From: Marsupella aquatica
Lineage: Eukaryota > Marchantiophyta
Assembly: GCA_973895155.1 (NCBI GenBank)
Contig: OZ316891.1
Span: forward strand, 12,214,001-12,278,000
Direction: 5' to 3'
Length of the DNA: 64,000 bases
Shown here: in pieces, positions 36,207 to 49,080 of the stretch
Layout: each line of letters opens with the position of its first letter
How positions within the stretch are numbered: the stretch's first letter is position 1
Program-made: the position numbers and the translations under genes
Notes under the pieces: generated by a model
What the model saw: the letters and a program-made list of their open reading frames with translations, nothing else
Database searches by the model: none
What the model was told of the DNA's origin: nothing

Positions 36207-38137
36207 ATCCTATAACCTGCCCATGTGTGGCTTAAACACCTCCAGACACTTGCTACTGTTGACTGTTCTCCTTCCAACAATGTTGCCAATTCCTACATTG
36301 AGCCCCTGAATTTTTTTCAGCCATTGGTTGCCATTCCTTCTCTCCGATAGGCATTACTTTCTTCCTGTCTACAACAAATTCAGAAGATTGAAGAGCGAGC
36401 TACTAGAAAGATCCATTTATTGTCAATGATCTTGTTATGGTTGCCGGTCTAGACTTCCCCCAAAGCTCAATCTACTTAGTGTTTGATGTTCTACCACTTT
36501 CAATCCTGGGACAATCTTTTCCACTTGAGGTTTAAGTTTACCAGTACATCAGAGTTGCGACCGCAGGTCGTGAAATTGACACTTCAACTTCAATTTTGGT
36601 AACTTTGACGGGGGAATTGCTAAAACAGGAAAATAACTCACCTTTAACCCAAGTACTTGAGCTTTTTTGCGGAGGTTGTTCATCCAATGTGGCTAAGGCT
36701 TGGCGACAGCAAACAGTCCCTGGCAAATGAGAAGCGTCACGTACGGTAACACCCCTAAACACCTTTCAGACACAGTACTCTAAGGAATTTTCAACCACTA
36801 CACAAAACCCTTATTAAACCCTGCTTACCAGACAGCCGACCAGCTGTACTTTGTGGAGTATATCTTTCGCAAGGGACTAAGCCTCTGTGGCACCTACCCG
36901 GTCCTGTCACAAACAGTTCATGGTCCATTATTTGCCCATTCGTCTGCCTAAGAGGTATCCCCAGACGCCGTGAAGAACATCTCACATGAGAAGCAAGCTT
37001 AGTCAATTTTACGGGTCAATTAAAAATTTCCCGCTGCAAAAGATTTAGGGCCGTGTCCCAAAGGAAGAACAAACTCTCGAAGTTCAAGTTTGCAGAGATA
37101 AAAAGTGGGGAAAAGGTTTCGAACTAACTGAGAGAAAAGTCCAGGCGGCTGGGTACGCCGCCATGTATGAGTCCCAGCACCGCCATGGCCGCAGCAGACG
37201 CGAAAGAACTGGAAGGAGGTTCACTTCCTCTGCATTAGACTATATTCGTATTCATTTCTTGCCAGCAGCCAATCTATGCTGCACCGAAAAGGGCTGCTGC
37301 TCCGAAGGAATTGCGACTCATGCCACCGAAGAGTGCTACGCCGAGAAGGAATCGCGGAATCACCATAGCCAGGAGTTAGCTTGAAAGCTCCATTGAAATT
37401 CCCGAAAGAATTGTACACCAGCTTCTATCTCCCACCATTTTGCTGTCACAGTAAATTATTTGCTTCATCTTCAGTGCTCTTGAGAACAAAAGGTAAATCA
37501 AATTCAGGCTGTAGATGTCTCTTCAGTTGAGGACCTGGTGCATTTCTCTCTATATCCCTCCACTCCTTTCAAAATTCCAGAATCAGTGTCTCTCAATCGA
37601 AGGAATCGAGTGAACAGCTAAAACTGGAAAGACTGCACTTCATAATTCAAAGCTGCAATCGCCAAATATGAAGGCTAGGTGGGACAGATGGCTCCCAACA
37701 GAGCACGCACTCGTCTCGTCTCCTCCCTCCACGCCATTAGTGAGCTGACCCTGTGCAACGAGAATACTGGAACTAACTACTGCACTGTACTATATAGAAG
37801 CTAAAACCAGGTCTGCTAAATGTAGCTTCGTGACGAGTCGATCAATTGATTTCACTTAAATCAATTGAAGAGGGCGGGATATGAACTCGTTCTACGAACA
37901 AAATCTAATGTCCATAACGACCCACCTGAACCAGCCATGGGGAGTATACGGACATGGATGCCTGCCTCCCAGTCACTCTATCGGACACATCCCACATCTG
38001 CGAACAGTCCCTCCTGTCTTCAGGGGCAGCCCACACATCCCTTTGAGGAGAATCAGACCTTTTTGGTTCTCTCATCTCATCAGGAGACCTTGGTTCAGCG
38101 TGGCCCACTCAAAATCGAGGGTCGGGTGCAATGCTCA
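36207..38137. other. Upstream flank of the PPR gene, no further gene recognised
   Basis: No family is recognisable. A 254-codon plus-strand open frame at 37881-38645 is the longest, but its composition is ordinary intergenic AT-rich sequence, it runs through a repeat also present at 38972, and I see no homology. Confidence 0.45.
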
Positions 38138-39055
38138 CTTCAAAAGGAAGACAACAGAAAGGATACTCTGGAAACTTGATTCTCTTCGTGGTTTTTCTCA
38201 GGTTGTAATTTCCAGGATAGCACTCTCATTTTTCCGACATTGCTATATTGCTATATGGCGAACACCTTCTACCTTATTTTGTCTCATTAGAAATATGAGT
38301 TCTGAATTTTCTTTTAAATCTGGCCTAGTGTATCATTTCACTTTGTATTGGTTCGAATTTAACAAATTATCTAACCCCTTTAATTATTTCAAGTTTATGA
38401 TTTCATTTGATTTGATATGTTTTATTCTGATAGCTTATCATGTATTTGATGAGATTTTTTTTCTGCCATTCATCCTCTATTGCACGAGATGGTCAGACTC
38501 ACCAGGATGCACCCAGTACGAAAACCAGAGATGCCCTGTAGGTTATATGTCCATTGGTGAAAAACTTTACAACCCTTATGGTTTAGAGGCTAACAGGTGT
38601 CACCTAAATAGTGAATCTTTCAATAGGGCCTTCAATAGGGCCTAAAAATAGAGTACAAAGCTAGAGTATAAAGCTAACATACTTTTCTGTCAACCACAAA
38701 ATACTATACCTCTAAGGTACATTGACTTATAAGTTATGTATTTGTTTTTCATCTAAAAAGTACAGTAATTTCTTCACTTTAAACGTGTGCATTTTTATTC
38801 TATTTATTTATTTGATTCCCTATTTTAATGCATTTGAATACTATGCTATAATTGCTATTTGATATTTACATAGGATACAATTGACATTATTGTCAACAAG
38901 TTAAAATAGCTGTGTCTTAGAACGAACATGCTATATCCAGGATAGCAATAGAATGTTTTTGTTTTTATTTTCAAAGGAAGACAACAGAAAGGATACTCTG
39001 GAAACTTGATTCTCTTTGTGATTTTTCTCAGGTTGTAATTTCCAGGATAGCAATA
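38138..39055. repeat. Direct repeat pair, about 85 bp each
   Basis: Sequence at 38138-38222 recurs at 38972-39055 with few differences; both contain GGAAGACAACAGAAAGGAT, GGAAACTTGATTCTCTT and TTTCCAGGATAGCA. A third partial copy of the end, CCAGGATAGCAATAGAAT, is at 38937-38954. The spacing is about 834 bp. Confidence 0.8.
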
Positions 39056-39182
39056 GAATCTTTTTTTTTACTTTTGCTTTTAGATTACAAGGAGAGATCT
39101 CAAAAACCCCAAAAAAGGGAACAATGAGTGACAACATTAGAACTCAGAACTCTAGACACTCAACTCAAGTGAGCTAGCACAT

Positions 39183-39332
39183 AACCATGCCTCTCTAGGG
39201 AGCATCAGATTGTTTTTAAGGGTTCATTTAAATTTCTTAAGGGTTAATTTAGATTTTAACCATGCCTCTCTAGGGAGCATCAGATTGTTTTAAGGGTTCA
39301 TTTAAATTTCTTAAGGGTTAATTTAAATTTTC
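39183..39332. repeat. Tandem duplication, 75-bp unit
   Basis: The units 39183-39257 and 39258-39332 are almost identical (AACCATGCCTCTCTAGGGAG, then TTCTTAAGGGTTAATTTA). The low divergence points to a fairly recent duplication. A smaller direct repeat, GGGTAGTGCTTTAAATT, follows at 39436 and 39455. Confidence 0.85.
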
Positions 39333-39486
39333 TAACTTCAGTGTCAATGAATGCCTTGCAAAGGCTGTTGTGTATGTTGTGCTTTGGTTTTGGTAGGGAT
39401 GTGCTATGTTCTTGGAGAAGCTTTACTTGTTCTTGGGTAGTGCTTTAAATTTGGGTAGTGCTTTAAATTGATTCTTATGTTGTAAT

Positions 39487-40125
39487 TGTTAGACATTTAC
39501 TCTCGGGTCTAGAGGTTACTATGTGAGTCCAACCATATTTAAGTACTTGATCAAGGTTAATTAGTATATACACAAACACAAGTTACCTTGTGAGTGTAAC
39601 TTAGTCTCATTGTTAGACACTTATGAGAGAAAAGAGAGAGCTTTTATATTAATAATTTACTCTTAAGTCTAGAGTTACAAATGCAACCATAGTTAAGCTA
39701 ACTTCAGTCGTAAACTTTTAGGTTAGTCATGTTGCACACTATATACCAAAGCAATGTTTGCTTGGATAGAAGAAACTTAGTTTCATTGTTACGGATCCAG
39801 GAGACTAAATATGGCCGACGAGCCTAGAGTATAGTAAAGCTCTTATATGTTCCAGAGGACATAGTCTCATCTGGGATAAACCTCATATCTCTTTGTGTCA
39901 ATTACTTGTTTGTTTGATGTTCATGGGCATGTCATTGTGAATGTTTTGGTTCATAACATTGTATTGTAGAGACTTGGTGTGATTTAAAGGCCTAGAGTGT
40001 AGTAAAGTTATCCTGTGTGTTCTCATGGACATAGCTTCTAAAGTGAACCACATCTATCTTGTTTGATTACTTGCCTGTTGGATGCTTCACCACAATAGAG
40101 TGGATTGGTGGATGTGGGGACCAAA
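39487..40125 (+). mobile_element. Nested or rearranged LTR fragments of the 5155-5498 family
   Basis: Three pieces resemble the reverse complement of the solo LTR at 5155-5498. The first (39487) begins TGTTAGACATTTACTC and GGGTCTAGAGGTTA. The second (39611-39960) carries TTTACTCTTAAGTCTAGAGT, CCATAGTTAAG, GTTAGTCATGTTG and ATGGCCGACGAGCCTAGAGT. The third (about 39985-40125) repeats GGCCTAGAGTGTAGTAAAG and GTTGGATG. The order suggests tandem or nested insertions. No internal coding region lies between them. Confidence 0.65.
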
Positions 40126-40448
40126 TGCACAACTTTAAATTGGGGGGCACTCAATAAAGGTGAGGGATTTACATGACATTGAAGAGGAGGAAGTGTAATT
40201 ACTCCCGAGCATACTTCTAGCTATGGGGACTAATCCTCAATTTTTGTCTAGCAACTATTTGAGAAAGTGCTCAAATTTCAAAGAAAATAGAGTATTTTGT
40301 AAAGTGAACAATCTTGGGGGAGTCGAGCATTCATTTTACTCCAATCCAAGTTGAGTTGACCTTAGTTAGATTGCATCCTTGGGGGTCTCACTATATGGAG
40401 CCCCCATCACTTGTGACATTTTTAAGCCTTGGACCCCCTAATTGTAAG

Positions 40449-40690
40449 GAATTTTTTCTACCCTATAAAGTTGGAATATAGGGTTTAGGGTGTACCCTAA
40501 ACTCTACCCTATAAAGTTGGAATATAGGGTAGATTAACAACCAATTTTGAGTCTTGAAAATTAGGGTACATTAGGGTACAATTAACAACTTTAGTTCAAG
40601 TACTTCTGCACTCTTGACTTACACTAATGCCACTTTTTTTTAGTATTGATAGTAGTCACTATTTTTTAGTATTGATAGTAGCACAGCTTA
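40449..40690. repeat. Cluster of direct and inverted repeats around TAGGGT
   Basis: CTACCCTATAAAGTTGGAAT recurs at about 40457 and 40503, each followed by ATAGGGT, so each copy is also an inverted repeat (TACCCTATA/TATAGGGTA). Between them lies the palindrome TTTAGGGTGTACCCTAAA. TTAGGGTACA is then doubled near 40563, and TTTTTTAGTATTGATAGTAG is doubled at about 40637-40680. The cluster would form several overlapping hairpins. Confidence 0.75.
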
Positions 40691-43600
40691 GGTTGTGTCA
40701 GTGCCTTATAACATGGGTATATGTGTAAATTGTAAAGTTCACAAAATAACCATATGGAACTCCTAAATGCACTGCTGCATGACTAGAGTCAATGAATAGA
40801 TACATACCTCTATAACTGCCAAAAGAAGACCAAAAACAATTCTAGCCTACCACTGTGCATTTCCTGGTAAAACCATGTACCAAATAGTAAAATTAAATTA
40901 TTTTCCAAATTCAGGTACCAGTTTACATGACCTCCTAGTGGGAGTTTAGGGTTATAGGACATTTGATGTGGATTGGCCCTCCACTAGGCCTGGCATTCTT
41001 TATAAACTTTTAGAAATATTCCTCGGGAAGTATCAGTTAACCCATTCCAAGAACTTAGCAAATATCAATCAAAACAGCACCTCCGTCACCCGGCTTAGCA
41101 GCGCCTAAAATAAGATTTAATAAAAACGAAAGAAAAGGTTGATGGTAAGATAATGATATCACATCAGGTTTCAAATCGTCAGTATATATTTATCTGACCA
41201 TGCTGCGAGACGGAAGTGAAGTTGCTGACGCGTCCGTCAGGTATCGACCCTTGACGACGGCAAAAGACCATAAAGAGTGAGGAGGTACCTATCCAGGCCA
41301 ATATAATGCGTTTCTCGGGAGTCATTATGCGTAGATGTCCTGAAGGCTTCGTTGTCACAACGAATCCAAGCGCGAGTCCCACGTTGAGGGACAGCTTCCA
41401 GATGATGGACGGGGGATAGGGTCGACTCCGCGGCTTGTGAAGCTCTGAGCTATGGAAGTCCTGATTGACGATTGTGTCGCTCCTGATTCAGCCTGTCGCG
41501 GAGTCCGTTGAAACTGCCAGTCCGAACGCGAGTGTCACTCTGATGTGCGTTCAGCCCCTTGGGAGAAAAGGGCGGCTGAGCCACAAGTGAGCCGGTTCCA
41601 TGCGGTGGGATATGCAGAAAGGATCGCGAAGCTGGGGATGTGAAATGCCCCGGTTAGATTGCTCTGTTGTGCGACACGGATAACGGCCAGAAGAGCCGGT
41701 GCGCATTGAATCTGAGTACCGGGTGGATTATATAGACTTTGATGCTGTGTGCTTGAAGTGTGACGGATTGGACGGAATCCTCGCCAGAACTAGAAGAGAA
41801 CCCTCAACGACCTCGCGCGCTGGAACACCTACCCTTTTGTGCTGAGGAACCAGTGCTTTTTCGGTTCTATTTGGCTGCTTTTTGGCATTGTGCGCAGCGT
41901 TCAGTTTCTTATTCTGCTAACTAAGAAGGATACAAACAAACGACAAAGAACAGATCCTGGTTCGTATCACAAGGTCACACGGAAGGAGTTTTTTCATATC
42001 TCTTTTGCTAAATTCCCCGGTCCGCCTCTCGTCTCAGTCATCCTAACGAGAAAACTCATACTAGCTGTGCATTGACTCGGACAACCCTAAACCTAAAACT
42101 CTTCAGGCCCCCTTAAACTCGTGCACTCTCTTCCCATCTTAGGGGAACTTTTGGAAACCTTACTGCCTTTCGAATAGCTTCCCAGTGCATTGTCTAGAAC
42201 TGGTACTATTCTTCATTGGAACAAGAATTCAGAATTCATTGGAACGAGTTTTCCTGGATGCCATATTGGTAAGCTCAATTTATCCGCTGCTAAATTATGT
42301 AGGAACTATCGATGTATCGAATGCTGGCTTGTACTAGATTTTGTGGTATGAGATAAGCTCGAACTAGAGCTGAAAGCTTCCCTGACCTAGACGGGTCTCT
42401 CCAGTCAGTCTCTCCCGAGAGGCTCCTATTCTGGGCTACTGCAAGGGTCGGCTATCCTCACTTGTGGTCGATAAAATATGCTGACGCAAGTTGGGAAGAA
42501 TGATGTAGAGCTGCTCGGAATCCTTTCAATGTCAATTCCCTTCCATCTCAATGAGTACCATTCACATCCTCACTACTGGTGATGCACAAGTATATCCTCT
42601 CTATGCCTGTACAGTGCTATAGCCAGATGGAAAAGCCAGAGCTGGGAATCTTGTAAATCTTGACATCAGCACTCTTCTCTCTCTTAAGATCATTCCTTCT
42701 GACCAGTGATGGAACGGGTTGGCAGGGTCTAGAATGTTTCGCCTTCACAGGTGGATTCCCTGATAATTGCTTTGGACTGCAGTGATTTCGGTCTCCTCTT
42801 AGTTCCGGATAAAACTGCCTCATTCATCACATGAGACTGTACTGTACCCCATTTCACAACCGGTAGTTTGGGGAGCTTAGGGTCATAAATATTAATCACT
42901 TATGTGAAAACTTCAGTGTTGTAACATGGATTCCAGGATCGAATCATCAACCCTTTTCGGAAAATGAAGGCTTCGCAAGATCAATCTGAGTATAATGTGC
43001 AGAAACTTGGCTTTAATCGTAAACTAGAACCCTGCTATCGAGCGGGCTCTCGAGAGTTTCCAACCTGTGTCATTTCCAAAGAAAAGAATGTACTCTGGAA
43101 TGAGATCATCGGCCTTGTGGGAAGGACCTACCTTTGGCTCAATGAGGTAAATTGTAATCGAAGGCTGAATTTCTTTTGTTTTGCCTCGAAGTGTTTACTT
43201 TGTTAAGGGTATAAAGAAGGCTGGATTTCTAATGTGACAGAACATCGTCATATTAATTGAAGATGTGGTGAAGATGGCTTCAGAACCGTGAAGTCCTTGT
43301 CACGAGAAAATGGAGATACATTGAGATCGATCAAAAGTTACGGATATTTGTGTCAAATGATATCAAGACCTGATAATCAACTACACGCACGCGTCAGATG
43401 GTAGTAAAACCTCTCACTAGTTGAATGAGTGTCGGTGGACAGGTTGGAAGGTCTAGAGCTGAGAAATTACGAATCCTGCAGATATCTCGTTGCGACTCCA
43501 GAGGACTATGAGATTTACTCATGAGTGTTGTGACCGGCTGGCAAAATCTTCTTTCCTCGAGGACGGAGGGCTATTACCGGTTTACAGGTCCAGAAGTGAG

Positions 43601-45855
43601 CGTTCTGTTGACATTCATCATTCGTTGAAAAGTCTTGAATATTTTAAGTTTTGGCATGAATTCCACGATGCAACCATCAACCTACTTCGAAGATGGGGCT
43701 CTGCACATCATCTGTATGCAATGTCCAGTAACTTGTAGGCTATAATCAGCCGTACAAATTTATCTCGAAGTTTCCAATCAGTTTCGTCTCCAGAGTAGAT
43801 CGAAAGAAAACTCGATTTATTTGGATCGAGGCTGCTAGTCGGAGGATCCTTCTCCACATGAATGAGATCAATTCTCATGGTGGGTCCAAATTTGCCGATG
43901 CAGCGTTAGTGGCATGGAGAGTATAATTCCTTCATTTTCATCTATAACTTGAAAGTCTACACGATCTTTCCAACGATTGGATTGACTGGATGTCCTGTTG
44001 GAATGAATGGATATCCTCGTGGCTTCCAGACTTCACGAAGGTAGGGATATTGTTGGAGTCAGACGTCTTAATTTGACCTCGGGATGGAACAGAGTGTGCG
44101 AATATCTCAATAGAAGCAGCTAATATCATGCACATCCAGTCACGCAGCAATGGAGCTGTGAGAATATATACAACGATGGTATCTGAAGAAGCCGCTGCAA
44201 AAGATATGCGTTACTGCGTGGGATTACTGCGAAAGCACCTGCATGAGGGTTTGAGATGGACAACAAAATCCTCTCGGGTTGACCGGGACAGTGAGAAAGT
44301 ATCTGCATGTTAACCAAGCACGGATATGAACGCAGGGCAGAACCTGAAAGGAAAATAAAACGTGAGGCAAATACGGCCAAGTCCGAGAGAACGTAGAGAG
44401 CAGCGCTTACCTTCGCCTGTTAGACGAAGGTGCTTCGAAAGGCGACGCATGGGAGACTTTGGTTCCTCAACAAGATTGGAGCGAACTCCCAGGGAACCTA
44501 AACAGCCGCTGACCATCTGCATGTTATAAGAAGCTGCTTCGAAATATGATGCATGAGAGAGAGTGATCTCTCAGCAGAATATGAGTGGCAGAGACAAGAC
44601 AGTCTTCAGTTTTCTCCTTATTCCATCATTCGATTGTTGCAGAGACAGTGATGGAGAGCTGCACGCAAGCTTACAATGTGCGGTACGTGATCGCCATGCA
44701 TCACTCCTTGTCCTAAGGGTTGCCTGCTGCGTACGATTTGACCATGGGACGGTAAACTGTCCAACATGGATGCGGATGGCTGTCCCCTAGGGTAACTCGA
44801 CAAACAGGTCCGAGCGACAATCTAATTATTGGCTTCCTCTGCTCTCTTTGTGTGTAGACAGCCCGGGGCGGCGAAGAAACTTTTCCGACATGGCACATAC
44901 GTTTCTCCTTATGGCAACTTCACTTTGTCTGATTGGAAATTATTGAAGGACCATTGGTCAGATAGATCATTCGGACAACATCTCAATAACACTTGCCGCT
45001 CTGCAAATCTGACGAACACGCAGCCAAAAGAAATATGACAATAGAGCCGTGAAGCGAACGATAGTGAAACGTTTTTCTGGTCGATAATGTATCAGAACTA
45101 CTCTTACAAAATTCATCGCGTGATCATGAGAAGTGCTGCCACCACCTACTCAGACCCGGACGTGACGCACCCTCCAGAACATCATGTGTCAAGGAGTTCA
45201 GGCGCTGCCGCTTGTATGCTTCCTACTAACTAATCAATGGAAGAGCCTAGCCTAGAGTAAAGAACACCTTGATATTGCTATTGCTACTGCTACTGCTACA
45301 CTACTGGCCACGAGCTTCTCTGTTTTTCCTTATACTCGGTGCGGTCGGGTCTCTGTCTGAGCTTCACACCACAAGGGTTCCTATTCAGAATTGAGAAACG
45401 ATGGGTCGTTGCTACGTAGAGAATAGCCAGAAGCCGGAACCAAGCAGGTCCTTGAGGAGCCCCTTCCGTTACGTACGAGCCGAATCAAGTGGCTCCAAAA
45501 GCAGAATGAATGGGGAGTTTTCCAAATATACAGCTCTCTTTCATGGACGAGAGATTGTTTTCATCATTATCTGATCACTCGCTACTGGTTGCAGTCAGTA
45601 GAGATGAACAACTAGCAAGAACCGGCAATGCCGCCCTTGCGAACCGCAAACTAGTACGATAACCTTTCGTGAGACCCGCAAAACTCTGAGTCGACCCATC
45701 CAGGGTCAAAAACTCGTAAGAAATAAGTTAAAAGAGACGATGAAACCAGATCAAGAGTAATGCACTGGTCTAGATCAGGCCGTCTGTCCGGCAAACGGTC
45801 GAATAGTTCTTTCCCCGACGTCATGCTATGAGAGGAAGAAGAAGGGTGACATCTC
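40691..45855. other. Intergenic DNA, no gene recognised
   Basis: About 5 kb between the repeat cluster and the SAUR gene. Some parts (41100-41830) are more GC-rich and might belong to a promoter or non-coding transcript. All open frames are under 90 codons and none matches a family I know. A trinucleotide/hexanucleotide tract rich in TGCTAC lies at about 45275-45300. Confidence 0.45.
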
Positions 45856-46344
45856 TCAAAACGGGCTATCCTCGAAGCCATCAATGAGGTCCTCCAGATG
45901 AGAATTTCTGGCGGCCGGGTCATTGGTGATAATCATCCAGAGAAGGTGTTCAAAGAAAGCGGAGTTGCAAGCGACATTGAGGCCCCCCTCGTACTCGAAC
46001 TCGAACTCCTCCTCTGATCTCTTGAGCAATTGCTTGAAAAGTGCGTGAGTAAGGAAATCGGTGCTAATCACGTATCTCTTCCTCTCCATCCCGACGTACA
46101 CGGCCAAGCAACCCTGCGGGATGTCACTCGGTAGCTTCCCAAAGGTCGAGTGTCTCCGGACGCTACTCGACCGCCTACCAGTGAGGAAAAACTGCCGCTC
46201 ATCCTCCGGCAGCTGTGAGAACGTGGTCTTCATTCGCTTCAATCCACCTCCTTCCATCACCGTCCACGAATTCTTCGGGCTCGTGAACCCCTGTATTCTC
46301 TTCACCAGCTTCGATGTCCCCTTCGGCATCCTTCCCAACGCCAT
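45856..46344 (-). CDS. SAUR-family auxin-responsive protein
   Basis: An intronless gene of 162 residues, starting at the ATG of MALGRMPKGTSKLVKRIQGF; an in-frame GTG four codons upstream is ignored. The SAUR domain spans about residues 74-143: SDIPQGCLAVYVGMERKRYV, FLTHALFKQLL, EEEFEFEYEGGLNVACN and FFEHLLWMI. In the family, SAURs inhibit PP2C.D phosphatases and thereby activate plasma-membrane proton pumps in cell expansion. The N-terminus is longer than in the shortest SAURs and basic, and the C-terminal tail (SHLEDLIDGFEDSPF) is acidic. Lack of introns is normal for SAURs. No neighbouring SAUR copy is present, although SAURs often occur in tandem. Confidence 0.93.
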   Translation of the reverse strand: MALGRMPKGTSKLVKRIQGFTSPKNSWTVMEGGGLKRMKTTFSQLPEDERQFFLTGRRSSSVRRHSTFGKLPSDIPQGCLAVYVGMERKRYVISTDFLTHALFKQLLKRSEEEFEFEYEGGLNVACNSAFFEHLLWMIITNDPAARNSHLEDLIDGFEDSPF

Positions 46345-46980
46345 TCTACTTCTCACTCACCGCCTCACTCAAATCAATCAATCAACCAACAGCGCGTCCG
46401 ACAAACTGAACAAGGCCGCCCGGCTTTCTTAACGAGAGAAGCGCGCGCTACAACTTCCAGGGCTACAGCCCTCTAGGTCTCATCAAATAACGATTCTCCC
46501 AACCCCCCACAAGCTCATCGACGAATCAATTCCCAATCGAATCTAAATACACTACCACCCCAATTGCCGGATCGTTATCCGATCGCAACAAACCTGTTCT
46601 CCGAATCTCCGAAAGTGCAAAAAACGTCCGCCACTTCGCTCTACGACCCTACTCGTTCACGCCCAGCCTCTCTCAGCCAGTCTAGACGAAGAAGATTCCC
46701 CCAGGCAACTCGTAGCCGCAGAGGGTGTCGTAGTGGGTCTCCTCTCGCACACAGACGCAATTGAATCGTGAGACCGCTCAGCGTGTGCTCAAACTCAAAA
46801 AATCCGATCGACGAGATGAAAGAGAGAAGGGAGAGAAAGTGAATAATATGGTTTAGCACGCTAGCAGAGTGATCGAGGCGCGCATGCACGGAAGTGACAC
46901 AACTCGGGGAAGGTTGCAACCGATGAATGCCCACATCGAAACAATTCGAGCCGCGCGCTTCTTATAGAAGTTTTTCATTT
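46345..46980 (-). promoter_or_regulatory. Likely 5' untranslated region and promoter of the SAUR gene
   Basis: Reading the minus strand, a TATA-like CTATAAGAA occurs at about 46963-46971, some 620 bases before the ATG. The region between is C-rich on the plus strand and without a gene, as in a long leader. I do not see a clear auxin response element and the start site is inferred. Confidence 0.35.
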
Positions 46981-47599
46981 TCATGCGGTCTGGGATTCGA
47001 GGCTCGGGATGAGCTCTCTCACTTTGACCTCTTCAAAGCGCTTTGGGGGCACAGGGATCGTCCCTAGGGTGGGGGCGGCCGGAGGGGTGAAAAACTGTGG
47101 TGACTGGTGACCGCGCCCTCCCCCGTGCCCCCCACGAGGCTGTACGCAGCGGGCCTCCCGTCAAAGGTCCCGACCGGGAGCACCCTCCACCGGCTCCACC
47201 CTAACCGCGTTCGTTTGCCGTCCAGTCGAGTCGTCGAGAGGTTTAGCTAGCGAACCACGGCAGAGAACCACAATAAAGTAACTCTGCTACCAGAGACGGA
47301 AATCAGCTGCGACTTTTCACTCATTCTATACATCGTAGCGGATTTAGTATGGTGCTCATTTGTGGCCAGAAAAAAGCTTGTGTCTATTTGCTCAAATAGC
47401 AGGGCATCTCAAAGCAAGGTTTAGGAGTTGGTCGTAAGGAGTGAGTTATGAGAACTACCATAAAAGGTCAAAATCAGCTTCCATTAGAAAGTGCATCACC
47501 ACAACATAGCATCATCCATGGACAGAAACTACATACCAGTCACTTAGAATGTTATCGTGATCACTTGGTAATATCCTTGGGCTTGTCCAACAGAGACAG
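46981..47599. other. Intergenic DNA with a GC-rich patch
   Basis: GC-rich, G- and C-run-containing sequence at about 47040-47230, then ordinary AT-rich DNA. No gene is recognised. It may extend the SAUR promoter. Confidence 0.4.
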
Positions 47600-47760
47600 G
47601 CACAATACAATCACACTATCACAACCATCCAACAAGCACACCAATAAAGTAGATATATGGTTCACCTCCACTGTGGCTACATCCACGGGAACACACAAAA
47701 GCTTTACTAAACTTTGGTTATCATGGTCATACAAAGTCTCCTTGTACAAGCCTATCTCTC
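47600..47760 (-). mobile_element. LTR fragment of the 5155-5498 family
   Basis: The segment contains CATCCAACAAGCACA, ATGGTTCACCTCCACTGTGG and TACATCCACGGGAACACACA, matching in the same orientation the solo LTR around 5190-5300. The ends are eroded, and no target duplication is visible. Confidence 0.7.
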
Positions 47761-49080
47761 GCACAAGTGACATGAAAATTTGAGAAAAAAAATGGAACAA
47801 ACTCACACTCAAAAAAAAAAAGCATCACACACACATTCTCCACTAGACAAGCCTTTTGGAACACTAAATGGCTCAGCAAACCAACCTCCAAGTCAAAATT
47901 TATCCCCTTGAGAAGGTCCCAAAACAATGGGGGGGAGGGGGGGCCTTGGAAAGAACAAGACCCACCAAGGAGAGGCAAGGGAGACAACCCGAGAAAAGAG
48001 GTGGGGAAAGAACCACCAAAAGGGGACGAGGCGGGAAAAGGGTGACACTTAACTTTGGAGGACACAATCCCTCTTGAATGCATTTGGGACCTGATAAAAT
48101 CTGATGTGCAGTGGTGGATTAAGATTTGTTTTCTAGTGGTTTGAACATTGAAGTAGTGGGTGGGACCTCATAAACATCAGTTTCCCCTCTATTATTTATA
48201 TAAAACTTGCCCCGACTTTGACTAGCCGTTCTTTGAACATTAATAGAGGAGAGGACAATCAAAGTGTCAACAAATATATTTATTGTTCCCATTCTTTGGA
48301 GGTTAATGAAATTATTAAAAAACTATCCTGCTTGGCCCCATCATTTTAACAATCAACTCTAGCTTCACTTCAGGCTTTATATATAAGATTATAATTATAA
48401 AATAAATTTGATATCAGCTTGAGTTTCTATGTGCATAGTACACTCTCATGACCAATGATAATCTTGACATTGCCAAAGAACAAAAAGTGCCTACTTGAAC
48501 ATAGGATCCCAAGGACTTGAAGCCCATTACATGGAGAAACAAAACAAATTCCCAGGTAGACCAAAGTGCCAAGTTGTTCATGTTGTCCACAGGAGTAGAC
48601 AGCTGAGTATTGTTCATGAGCGGAAACCTAGCCCCTGCCATTGAGGGCTGAGGGTGTGAATTTTGAGGGCATAAATAATTGACATAACTCACAGGGAAAG
48701 TTTTTGAGGGAGAGCTTTGTGCATGGTGGGAGGGACATAGGAGGAAAACTTCCATTAGTGGCTTGGACTGTACCCTCTGTTGAAGTGTATTGGTGCAAAG
48801 TTGGGTGGTCACAGGTTCAAGGCACATGATTTCACATGGGAACCCAAGTTCTTCCCAAGGGGATCAGACTACCAAATCTGAACACAAGGCCATGGCCTTG
48901 TATTTGAAGAGTGGGTCATGGGACACTCTATTCAAATAGTGTGCCTGGGCATTGTATTCAAGGTTTGACTATGTGTCTTCATTTTCTATATTGTAGGGTT
49001 GTGTTTGAATATTGACATTGTCATGTAATTCTTAAATTTCTTACCATTTGTGCTCAATGTAGAAAAGTTTAGGGTCAACT
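47761..49080. other. Intergenic DNA, no gene recognised
   Basis: Contains a purine-rich tract with G runs (about 47930-48050) and poly-A tracts (47809-47821). A 137-codon minus-strand open frame (48414-48827) shows no family resemblance. Confidence 0.45.

Noticed and set aside
37881-38645. 254-codon plus-strand open frame
   Set aside because: No recognisable family, ordinary AT-rich intergenic composition, and it runs across a local direct repeat (38138-38222) that recurs in non-coding DNA.
41179-45038. Small open frames between the repeat cluster and SAUR
   Set aside because: All under 90 codons, no motifs, similar numbers on both strands.
48780-48850. Second SINE or tRNA (CACAGGTTCAAGGCAC)
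   Set aside because: Only a weak B-box-like word; no A box at the right distance.
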